This document shows, in pieces, positions 54,329 through 64,000 of a DNA stretch of 64,000 nt. The notes under the pieces are model-generated. The model did not search any database. It had not been told where the DNA came from and saw nothing but the letters and a program-made list of their open reading frames with translations. The stretch is from Leuctra nigra. Taxonomy: Eukaryota; Arthropoda; Insecta; Plecoptera; Leuctridae. The first letter of the stretch is position 1. Each line of letters opens with the position of its first letter. The position numbers were made by a program, and so were the translations under genes. Where the stretch lies: NCBI GenBank assembly GCA_934045905.1, contig OW203762.1, positions 18,446,345-18,510,344 on the forward strand, read 5' to 3'.

Positions 54329-55272
54329 ATTGATTTCTAGAGTCGGACAATCGTAAAAATGTTAGTATTAGGATGTTGCACAAGTGGGTTCCATGAGTGA
54401 TAGAAAGGTATGTTATGTTAGGTAGGTAAGTTAGTATGAGTATGATGATTAATCTGCAGGAGTGGAAAGGCATGGAGCGTACACTGTGGGAGTTCTGTAT
54501 AATGCCCAACACTGATCTGTCATAATATTATTTTGACAGAGTAGCAAGGCCTTAACAGCATGAGCAGTAGCAGGATTACCGAAGTACCTAGTTACTTAAA
54601 AGATGTGATTGATTGCTGTCTACGTGTTCGCACCCAAGCCAAGAACATAGGGGTACTACAAAGGCTCCTCCGGCATCCACCTAACCTATCTGCAGTCTTT
54701 AAAATGTTTTGCCGTCTTGATTATTTCATCTTACCGACATCCTACTCTCTACTCTGTGCACTTTCAATCTATGCCTCTTACAAGTCGGGTCTAGGTAATT
54801 ATAGATGAGATGTCCGCATGGCTAAAAACCTTATCAGGTACTTACTACCTACCTAAATGAAGGAAGATCACATTGGTAGGTAGCTACAGAAGCATTTTCC
54901 TTTTGATTTTTTAAACCGTGCAGACGTGTCTATAATAATAGGCACTTATACCGGGTGGCCCCAAAAAAACGTCCAATGGGCGAGACACCGCTGTGAATAA
55001 AATACTGCAGATATAAGTTCGAAAATGTCATATGTTATAACCAACATAGGTAGGTACCAATGTTTGATGTGCGAAAGTTTCAAAAACATTTCTTCAGTAG
55101 GAAAAAAGTTACAGCTGTTCGAATTTGGTTGTCGAAAAATCGATTATACGGAGCTCAAAGAGTGCGCATTCAGAAAAAGTACCGTACACTGGCATGTACA
55201 CCTTTATTTTCAACACTACTAATGATATCAGGCTGAAAATTTCAAATATTATTCACAACATGACTGTCTATT

Positions 55273-55667
55273 CTACGATCACCACACTTTACAGGGATTG
55301 GAAACTGTCTGACTAGCTGGCCATGGGTCTGGTCCCCTTGAACACAACAAGCATAGAACAAGCGGCTGTGATGTCGCTCTCGTTACACATGTCTTTATCT
55401 CCCGCCAGAACAGAATTCAAATATTCGACAATGCGCCATCATCTTTAGCAGCGGCAAGTTTGAGAAGCTCTTTCAAACCTGGCGGCAATTGTGTGAATCA
55501 AATTAAAACACTCCAAAAACGTCCTTTCTAAATTTCGCGGGTCACCGGCCGGAAGTAAACGGGTGCAGGAAGTAAAAATTAATTGGGTGCATTTAGCATT
55601 GGTCTTATGGGAGTGACATAACAATTCGCAGACGGTTTCCAATCCCTGTAAAGTGTGGTGATCGTAG
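55273..55667. mobile_element. 395-bp MITE with long inverted ends
   Basis: CTACGATCACCACACTTTAC to its complement ending GGTGATCGTAG, followed inward by AGGGATTGGAAAC. 7-bp duplication GTCTATT (55266-55272, 55668-55674). Confidence 0.8.
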
Positions 55668-55867
55668 GTCTATTGAATACAAATTTCAATACATTTGAAT
55701 CAGTGGAATGAAAGTTATGGTAGGTATCTTGAAGTTGAGCTTAAAAACAGAAAATATGGGAGATAATATCACTTCTAAAATTAACATTTGAAATAAAACT
55801 TGATAAATTATCTCTGGTGTATTCTGCTTTTCAAGCGCAAACTCGAGATAACATAACTTTCGGTTCA

Positions 55868-56537
55868 TAGCACGGCGAGCGTCGAGAGAGCCTTGTAGAG
55901 AACTCTTTAAAGACCTTAACATCTTGACAGTGCCGTGTCTACATTCTCCAAGTCTGTCTCTTCACACATGAAAACCTTCACCTCTACAAGACAGGTGGCT
56001 CCCACTACAATACAAGAGGATCCGCTGCGCTCAGCCATGACTTTTGCAAGCTTCAAGTGGCGTACAAGGGGCTGTACCAGGAGGGGCGGAGGTTTTACAA
56101 TAAATTGCCCCAGTCCATTAAATCTGAAAATGATTTTCAATCTTTCAAAAGGGCTACAAAAAAGATGCTCCTCCAGGAGCAGTACTATTCAGTAGCTGAA
56201 TTTTTAAATTCTTAATAATTATTTAATCCTGACACTAGTATTTTAATGTGTTTTATGGTTTTACACGAGTTCATATTTATAAATGTCCTGTACTGATCTA
56301 ATGTTGGTACTGTACACATTATATAATACCTACCAACACTGCTACCACTGACAATGTTTCAACAAATTGAAATGTATGCTGATACTGATGTATATTTATT
56401 GTTTTATTGTATTATTATTGTTATTATTATTATTATTACTATTGTTTTTTACATTACCAACCAATGTTACCTCCACTGACAATGCTTCTACAAATTGGTA
56501 TTTGTGTGTAACCAGCTATGAATAAATAAATAAATAC
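55868..56537 (+). pseudogene. 5'-truncated LINE: RT C-terminus and 3' UTR
   Basis: ELFKDLNILTVPC, then in the next frame THENLHLYKTGGSHYNTRG and RRFYNKLPQSIKSENDF ending EFLNS and stop at 56212-56214. This is the typical end of CR1/Jockey-like ORF2. One frameshift near 55932. The 3' UTR runs to (AATA)n at about 56520-56537. It is inserted in the mariner-like MITE. Confidence 0.75.
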
Positions 56538-56984
56538 TACTGATTCAAATGAATTGAAATTTTTACACAATCGATACATAGTACCTAATATATTTTGAAT
56601 AACATATGAAATTTTCAGCTTGATATCGTGAGCAGTTTTGAGTAAACAGCGTCCCGGGCATTGGACATTTTCTGGACGCATGATTTTTTAGCTCCGTAAT
56701 AATCGATTTTCGACAACAAAATTCGAACAGCTGTAACTTTTTCCCTATAAGAGGTATGATGTTAAAAATTGCACATATTATACCTTAGTATGTTTTGTAT
56801 AATTGGTGTTATTATCAGCCCGATATGTGCAGTAGTTGCGTCACAATGATGTATCGCCCCTTGGACGTTTTTTTTAGCCACCCGGTCAAGTCCTAGAATA
56901 AGTAGGTAGGTACTACCTACCTACGCCTTACGTCGGGAGAAAAACATATGGTCAGTAATGCTCTAATTTACTTACGGTAGGTAC

Positions 56985-57208
56985 CTAGGGGCCACATTCA
57001 CAAAGCAGGTTTAGCTCGGATTAGCTCGTAGTCCCATATGAAATAACATTGGCCGCCCCCGGTAACACCGTCAAAAAGTTTTGTGAATGAGGCCCTAGGG
57101 CCACATTCACAAAGCAGGTTTAGCTCGGATTAGCTCGTAGTCCCATATGAAATAACATTGGCCGCCCCCGGTAACACCGTCAAAAAGTTTTGTGAATGAG
57201 GCCCCTAG
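56985..57208. mobile_element. Tandem dimer of a ~109-bp MITE
   Basis: GGGCCACATTCACAAAGCAG to TTTTGTGAATGAGGCCC occurs twice with a 109-bp period. The ends of each unit are imperfect inverted repeats. The two units are almost identical. Confidence 0.85.
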
Positions 57209-57469
57209 GTGGGGTACCAGTAGGGTAGGACTACCTAGCCCTACTACCTACTAACGTGAACTGTCAGATTTATTAGATTTTGAGCACCTTAACCTACAAT
57301 GTTATCTACTAGGACCTACATTGGAAAATGCCACATTAATGTACCAACCAAAGGATAAGGTATAACGTAATATGAGACATACCTACCTGCTCACAAACAA
57401 CTCAACCAGAACTCAACAATCCTAGGCTCAACTAATCAGGATTTATTTTAAAACTTCTTCCTGAGCAAA

Positions 57470-57570
57470 GACACGACCAAAGAAAACCCGCCAAAACGAC
57501 GCCGCCAAACGCCAAAGCCGCACACTGCGGCTGCGCATGCGCCATGTTGCCAACACTTGAACTTTACGCG
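57470..57570 (-). promoter_or_regulatory. GC-rich candidate promoter with NRF-1-type palindrome
   Basis: A GC/CpG-rich island in AT-rich surroundings contains TGCGCATGCGC (57532-57542), the NRF-1 consensus palindrome, and GCCATGTTG. It lies 3.1 kb upstream of the NCAPG ATG, with only transposons between, so it could drive NCAPG through a non-coding first exon. No transcript evidence. Confidence 0.3.
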
Positions 57571-57730
57571 GCACAAAAATTAAATCATCTGCAGTCTGCA
57601 CCCTGCACCGTTGACTGAAGAGAATAAGGAATATCATTGAACCATGATCTGAAGTTCTGAACCCATTCATAAGCAGAATAAAATTATTTCTTCTATGCCC
57701 AAATTAAAGAATGAACACTGACATTTTGAT

Positions 57731-58108
57731 CAGGCGCGTTGGTGGGGGGGGGGATATGGGGGGATATGGGGGGATATGGGGGGATATCGAACAGGCATGA
57801 CCCCCATTCACCATACAAAATTAAGTTTAGTGTCCGAGAATCATAAAATTGTTTATATTCAAAAAACACGACCTGCGGGTAAAAAAAATAGAGTTGATTG
57901 TTGTAATTTGAGCAGTTTGAGCAATTTGAGCATCCCAGAATTAATTAATTCTATCCCAGAATTAAAATGTTTATATTCGAAAAAAATGCCCTGTGGGATA
58001 ACCATATGTAAAGTATTTTTGCTTCAGTTTGTGCACTTTAAAGCCCCAGAGGCCAGAATCACAACAAACTGGGGACTTCGCGCCCCAGACCACCCAACCA
58101 GACGTTGC

Positions 58109-58139
<31 letters not shown>

Positions 58140-58178
58140 ACCACCCATACAATGATGAAAGTAGTTCCTACGCGCCTG
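57731..58178. mobile_element. hAT-like MITE, CAGGCGCGT family, copy 2
   Basis: CAGGCGCGTTGG to TTCCTACGCGCCTG. The flanks ATTTTGAT and ATTGAGAT are an imperfect 8-bp duplication. Contains four GGGATATGGGG units (57747-57787) and a 29-base C run (58111-58139). Confidence 0.7.
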
Positions 58179-59908
58179 ATTGAGATCGTCAGTTATTGTT
58201 GTTTATTGGCGTTTATGTGAAAATTTTGAGATAATGTTGATCGTGCAAAATATTAACTTAATTACTACCAATCGTGTGGTGTTTCTTAAAATGTAACCAA
58301 TGAAAGGATTTGACTGAAACCTTGTAAAATTTTATAAAATGTTGGTCTAAATGACCTTGCAAAATTTAAAATTGATCGGATCAACCAATCAGAAGTATCG
58401 CCGGTTTTTTCAACAGGAAAACAAATAAACAGAGGTCCTTGCCAAAAGAGCCGAAACCTTGAAATTCTGGTGATACGGTTTCACTTTGAGTTTTCATAGT
58501 ATGGATCGATGTATGGAATTTATAATATTATTCGAAATTTCAAAATTGCCGCTCGAATCCTGATGTTATCTGGAACAAATGCTTTCTGAAAGACCAGTAT
58601 CTATGTTATTGTTCGATCGTCATTGCTAAATTCTCCATAAGACAAGTTCGCGCGGGTGTCCGCGGGTATAACGACCGTTTCATCCACTCATTGTCGCGCG
58701 GCGTTCCTATTTCACTGCCTCCTACATGACGGTCGTTGACTGAATGTTCAGCTGACTGACATCCACCAGGCCGATGTCCAAGATGGCCGATGTAAACAAA
58801 GAGAACTGTCAGTTTGTTATGGCTGAAAAAGTAAACTTGTAACTTAATGTACATTTCAATTGTTTCTCCTTTGCCACTGCCCTATAGAAGCAAGAGCTTC
58901 TAAATAAGAAAGTGCATCTAAAAAGTTTCCTGTCAGAAGTGGCTCCATCACGTATCGTTTACTTATGCGAAATTTTCAAATAAAGGTGTGTTTATTAATT
59001 TAAATTTAAATTTTCTGCACTGTCGCATTTTATCAATATTATTTATAGAGAAAGACTGTGTGGACATTATAACGTTTATTGACAACGTTTCGAGTATGAT
59101 TTCATACCTACTCTTCTTCATGTACCCACTGTGCAAAAAACTTCTAACAAACCAACAAAAACAATCAGATACAAATTGCACCCAAAAACTAACCAGAGTC
59201 AAGAATTATAAATGTACTAATAGTAAGACAGGTATAGGGAAGCAAGCAACAGTTAGTTTTTAGGCTTCTTTTGGCTTCTCGACAAGACGTCATACCTAAC
59301 CTTGCTAAGTGCAGGCCATTGGGGAGCAAGATTGATATAAGTCTTTAATTTTATACACTTCCTGTCTCCAATGAAGTAGTACAGTTGAGACCAAACCGAT
59401 AATAATTTTTGATTGACAAGTTGTAAATGTTTCAAGCAACGGATTGAATAATTGACGAGAACGTAAAAAGATAGATTTGCAGAATTTTATACCAATCGTA
59501 TAGTTGTGTCTGTTGAATCATTTGGATTTTGAACTGAAATTATGTACAGTCATTGACGTCCTTATAGTAGGTAACTTGTTTGTTTGTTTCCCTCGAAGCC
59601 CAGTGGCGGCTATTACAGTGTGCAAGGTGTGACAATTGCACACCTGATCATCCAAGAAAATTATTTAAAAGTGCTCCCTAATCCAGGAAGTAGGAAGTTA
59701 AATATTTTGTCTAATCATTTGGCTCTCCAAAAGACGTAAAAATGTATCAATTTCAAACTAAAGATACAAAAAATCCGGGGTTATGCGCCCCGGCCCCGCA
59801 TCTGCTGGGGGCTCTCCGTCGGGGGGGGGCCACTGTCGAAGCCATGTTGGGTAGTTCTCACTAATTAGCCATGACTGCCTCCTTCGCACCATCCATCCTT
59901 CCCTATAC
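58179..59908. other. No gene recognised
   Basis: AT-rich. The stretch near 58988-59110 (CGAAACGTTGTCAATAAACG on the minus strand) looks like a repeat but has no defined ends. Short ORFs lack domains. Confidence 0.4.
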
Positions 59909-60010
<102 letters not shown>

Positions 60011-60034
60011 GAACAATCATAATCTACCACACCA

Positions 60035-60080
60035 CTAGGAAAAAGCTCGGTGTAACGCGTTGATAAGCGAGCACCGATAT
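60035..60080 (-). mobile_element. 3' terminal fragment of a GAGCGAGCG element, inverted
   Basis: CTAGGAAAAAGCTCGGTGTAACGCG and CGAGCACC (read in two parts) are the complement of the right ends of copies A-C. Only the end is present, next to the (TCA)n tract. Confidence 0.65.
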
Positions 60081-60351
60081 GTTCAGCACATCTTACCATG
60101 ATCTAATCTAATCGAAATTCCATAAATACCTAATAGAAATACCCGAATAATCACTTGAAGCGTTCATCAAATTTTCTACAGAAACAAAGATTATCCAAAA
60201 CCTTACTCTCACTATACATCCAAGGGAATCAAAGACTTCTGGAAGATATTATATTGGCGGGGGGGCACAAATTATTTTTTCCATGGGCCCTTCCTTCTCT
60301 GTTATGCCTTTGTATCCTATACAAAATTAATAATATCTTTTTGTGTTAATT

Positions 60352-63342
60352 GAGCGAGCGTAGCGAGCGTCACCACGGTACTCTTATGGCACTTTCTCTG
60401 TGTGTTTTTTTTTTTTTTTTTTTTTTTTTTTGTGGTCACAGCCCAGGTCAAACCGCTCAAGCAATCGATCTGAAATTGTTGGGAAGCGCAACGGAAACGC
60501 ACATGACAGGAAGTGGCCGAGTTTAGTGGATCAGTTTCGGTCACGTGTTTGCACAGTGCTATTCTGCTACCATTCTGCCAGGTTTACCTGTTATTCGGGG
60601 ACGTTTAGTTACATATTTTTAGACGGAATTCAAAAACTTTTACATCTAATTGATAGTTATTATGATGTACTATTAAGTATGCACACATATTTCGGGTGTT
60701 ATTGATGACATAGCACTTAAAAAATTGAATTATTATCGGATCTCTCAGACTGACTTTCCATTTACAACAACGGCACATTCTTCCTTAATTGTACTAGAAA
60801 TCAAAGTATGTACCTAAATTATATTTTCCACATGTAATAACAAAACCACACATCATGAAAATTATTTTATTGTATTATGGACACACCTAGTTAATTTTTC
60901 TCCAGTTCTTTATTTCAATTTTCAACAAACTATAGCCTGATCTGTGACAATATCTTTGAGGGCTGTCAGTTGAATTATTCAAATCGAATTCACTTTTAAG
61001 TTTTAAAAGATTAATTGTTTATTGTGTCTTACAGTATGTAGTTCCAAAATGTATATTTGTCTTTGAATAGATATTTATTAAATTATTTGATTTCATCTGA
61101 CCTGTGACTCGTTTCGCGGGCAAGGGAGATAGTTATTTAATTTATCCTCGGAGTGATTATCCTATTATATTATGTTCTTTGTGCAACAATATATAGAACA
61201 CATTTGTGCAACATTTGTGTTCTTTCATTCAAACATATAAGTACCTACACATTTTTAAATATCTATTAATTTAGGTGAATATCAAAGATATTTAAATGCA
61301 TTTCATTGCATTGCATGACTGTTTAATTCTCCACTGGAAAAGATCAGTAATGAAAGCAAAAATATTAATTAAGTTCTGATGAATGGGTTTATATTGAAGG
61401 TTTCTTAAATAATAATTGTGGTTGTAGTTCAATCAATAGACGGCAATTGAGAATGTCAACACTCGAAGTGGTAAGAAAATATGTCTTTGAATATTCCATC
61501 CCGTTGTCAAATAGGAGCCGTCTTGTCACCCCATCGCATATTCTTCTACGGTCTAGTATCATTTTTATACGTCTTTGTATACCCCATAAATTTAGTTATA
61601 AGCTCCAGTTGTATAGTACAAAACTTTTATACTCATTAAACAAAATACAAAATAGGTGCGAAATTCACTGAAACTCGCAATGTATGGCAGCAGACTAGAA
61701 GACATGATCAGTAAAACACATGGAAATAACGCTCTCGTGTATTATATTTAAATCTAATTGAACTAAATAAATAGTAAATTGTGTCAAACATTTATTGGAT
61801 GAAATGTGCAAGCTAATCAAATCATCAAATAACCGGAAGAAATACGAAAATAATCTCCGTTAGTTGCACTTAGTTAGCCCGTGTAGGCGGCCCGAAGTGA
61901 ATGCTGATCCACCAAAGTCAAGTTCAAAAATATACCACCAGATAGCGTATTCGAGCGCTGCGCGTCCCACATTTGGGCTCCCGTGATTCGTTCAAATTTA
62001 AAAAAAATTATCTTTCGATTGGTTGCTTCGATCAATTTGAAATTTAGCGAAAACATTGCAACCAACATTGTACCCAATCATAAAAAGTTTCAGCCAAATC
62101 CTCCTATTGGTTCAAATTTAAAACCATTTTTCATGTGATTTTTGACATTTAAACTAGAACAGATTGACCGATCAACTTAAAACTTCGCGTGGTCATTGGT
62201 ACCAACATTTTAGGTATTTTTGCCAATTTTCAGTCTAATCTGTCGTTATTTTCAAAAGTTTTGTCATTTTAAGGTCATTTTATTCCATAATCTTGAAAAA
62301 TTTATACTAAATTGTCATCCCTGCCTTCTTTAAGCTTCTGTTCCAAGGCAAGGCCTGTAGAGCAGCCAAGCTATTCACATTGTACAGGAAAATGAAAGCA
62401 TTTTTGAGCTAGCTCATAAAATCGGATGCAGTACGAAGGCCAAATCCTCTAATTGGTTTAAGTTTAAATAATGTCTTCTGATTGGTCGACAATAAAAATG
62501 TTCACATTAAGGTGATACTAGCGCTCGGCCGTTTTAGAAAATTGAGAGAGAAAAATTGTTTCATAAGTGAGTGTAACTTTTACAGGATGTTCACATGATC
62601 AGTCTGATTGGATATTAGTAGCATTTTTTCATTTTTCATTATTGCATCGTTAATTAGGCGCCGGTTATTCAACAAAACCGCACAAAACTCAGAAATTTGC
62701 GATACGATTGGAGACCAAACCCGTTAACCAATTGATCTCAAATTTTAATCATGTTTAGATGAAAGACAAACTTAGGGTTATCACTTGGCACATTTTTGAA
62801 ATTTAATTTTATACGGCCGCCAGGGAGACAAGAAAAAAACTAATTTTTCACAAAAAATCCACTAATTATTACTAACTTACGAAACAAAAAATTAAAAATG
62901 TACCAAGGGATAACCCTAAGTTTGTCTTTTATCTAATCATGGTTAAAATTTCAAATAATTTGGTCTACCCATTTCGTCTCCAATCGTATCGCAAAAAGTG
63001 TCTACAAAAGGCAGCAAAATCGCTCGCGCTTGCAGCACCTTAAGTTCAAATTTTGCATGGTGATCAAGACCAACTTAATATTAAATTTTACATATTGTTA
63101 GCCGAATCAGTCAAGTATTAATTGTAATTTTACGAGTTTAGTATGGGATGTCACAAGAGATTTCTGGAGAAGGTATGTAGGTAAGACTTCACGACACAAT
63201 GGATCTATTATTCATCCAGAGTATTATGGAGATTGAAAAATTGCAGAGAAAATCGTCTTGTGCCGTGTCGTGTATCGTTACTATGGGGATGTTGCATGTT
63301 CTGTGCTCGCTCATCAACGCGTTACACTGAGCGTTTTCCTAG
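60352..63342 (+). mobile_element. GAGCGAGCG...CCTAG element, copy C, with extra internal DNA
   Basis: The same left end, T tract (60404-60431) and CAGGTCAAACCGC sequence as copies A and B up to about 60478, and homologous sequence again from about 61985 (TATCTTTCGATTGGTTG) to the CTCGCTCATCAACGCG...CCTAG end. About 1.5 kb between (60479-61985) is absent from A and B. T flanks both ends. Confidence 0.65.
62640..63010. repeat. Inverted repeat inside copy C
   Basis: GGGTTATCACTTGGCACATT and GATACGATTGGAGACCAAAC at the left are paired with AATGTACCAAGGGATAACCC and CGTCTCCAATCGTATCG at the right, around a centre near 62840. Not seen in copies A or B. Confidence 0.7.
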
Positions 63343-64000
63343 TTTTAAAATACTTGATGACACTTTTTCATTTATTGTCATTTATTGTTGGGTGCTTTAA
63401 TCCAGTTGCGTGGCTGTGGATTTCTTTATTATAAGTAGTTAATAGTACAAGGTAAAATATTATAATATTATGTCAGTTGGGTCCGTGTGAGGGCCTCCTC
63501 ATAATACGTGAGTCCGGGACGCACAGGCCCGGAAAGTCCGGGCCCGGGATCACACAATTGACAACATGTTTTTATTGTTTCCGCTGGGTTTCAACATTTC
63601 ACCAGGAGAGCGATTGTGAGACTTTGTTTGAAACACGTCGAGAGCCAGAGCGTTCAATACTCCATGATTTTCATGGTACCATGAGTGGAACATTATTTTC
63701 AAAGAAGCTCTCAGAAACCATGGCCATAGCAAAGATCTTTGGCCAGTGTTCTGTTTGGTCTTCATCAGTCTATGATCAGAATTAATGTCGCCTGGATCGT
63801 TTCTTTCATTCATTAAACATTATTATTATTTAATTATTATAATACAAACATTAATTAGGAAAAAAATAAGGGAAAATTGAAGTAAATCATAACTCACAAG
63901 TGTTTGCTTATGTGAACTATATTAGCAACATGACAATACAAATTGTCTACACATTAGGCTACACATTTTTCATCACATTTTCATCAAATCTAAAGCATTG
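63343..64000. other. No gene recognised
   Basis: One 102-codon plus-strand frame (63477-63785) has no recognisable domain and no splice context. I do not call it a gene. Confidence 0.4.

Larger units (their letters stand above)
54951..56885. mobile_element. Mariner-like MITE, copy 4, with nested MITE and LINE
   Basis: TA then CCGGGTGGCCCC at the left, AGCCACCCGG at the right (right TA mutated to TC). Internal sequence is shared with copies 1 and 2. Interrupted at 55273-55667 and about 55868-56537. It lies just 5' of the NCAPG start. Confidence 0.7.

Noticed and set aside
55445..55642. 65-aa minus-strand ORF as a gene
   Set aside because: Contained within the 395-bp MITE with defined ends and target duplication.
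63477..63785. 102-codon ORF as a gene
   Set aside because: No domain, no splice context, and an overlapping antisense frame of similar length.

Overview
The window looks like arthropod nuclear DNA, probably from an insect. It holds two intron-rich protein-coding genes arranged tail to tail, embedded in dense and often nested transposable elements. The sequence alone does not fix the species. Introns are bounded by GT-AG (rarely GC-AG), genes are broken into short exons, LINEs end in short tandem tails, and there are hAT, pogo/mariner-like, TTAA-target and foldback MITEs. A 200-base run of N (15254-15453) is an assembly gap.

Plus strand, 5804-30626: an RPGRIP1/RPGRIP1L-like gene (ciliary transition-zone family). 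It is recognised mainly from its C-terminal RPGR-interacting domain (RID), spread over the last three exons. An internal coiled-coil stretch also resembles the family. I could chain 15 exons by splice sites and codon phase. The 5' exons lie outside the window, one exon is probably hidden in the N gap, one donor reads TT instead of GT, and two introns have GC donors. I do not see the C2 domains that vertebrate relatives carry.

Minus strand, 54328-32813: a complete NCAPG/CAP-G gene (condensin complex subunit 3, HEAT repeats). Seventeen coding exons join with consistent phase into 1053 codons plus stop, close to the usual family length. The two genes end about 2 kb from each other (30.7-32.8 kb).

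Mobile DNA by region. 1-867: 3' end of a LINE. 1167-5698: a very large hAT-like foldback (8-bp target duplication) broken by a 'GAGCGAGCG' element (copy A) and by a solo LTR. 6.1-30.3 kb: introns of the RPGRIP1-like gene with a tRNA-like segment inside a MITE, a TTAA-target foldback, pogo/mariner-like MITEs, a long palindrome, and a second hAT-like element (18779-23596) carrying a nearly intact CR1/Jockey-type LINE that has one internal stop. 26.3-30.3 kb: a 1.5-kb foldback and a multi-level nest containing remnants of a THAP-domain transposase and a Cys-rich protein. 34-57 kb: NCAPG introns and 5' flank. These hold a foldback, a five-fold array of a TGACGTCACTTCCGG motif, 'GAGCGAGCG' copy B with a young 5.3-kb LTR retrotransposon inside it (LTRs differing at only a few sites, a 646-aa acidic ORF and no recognisable gag or pol), hAT MITEs, pogo-like MITEs and a truncated LINE. 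57.7-64 kb: more hAT MITEs, a long (CAT)n tract, and 'GAGCGAGCG' copy C with about 1.5 kb of extra internal sequence.

The most unusual items are the LTR element with its unknown acidic ORF, the 'GAGCGAGCG...CCTAG' family inserted between T residues (Helitron/Helentron-like), the apparently broken splice donor and possible C2-domain loss in the RPGRIP1-like gene, and the CRE/ETS motif array.
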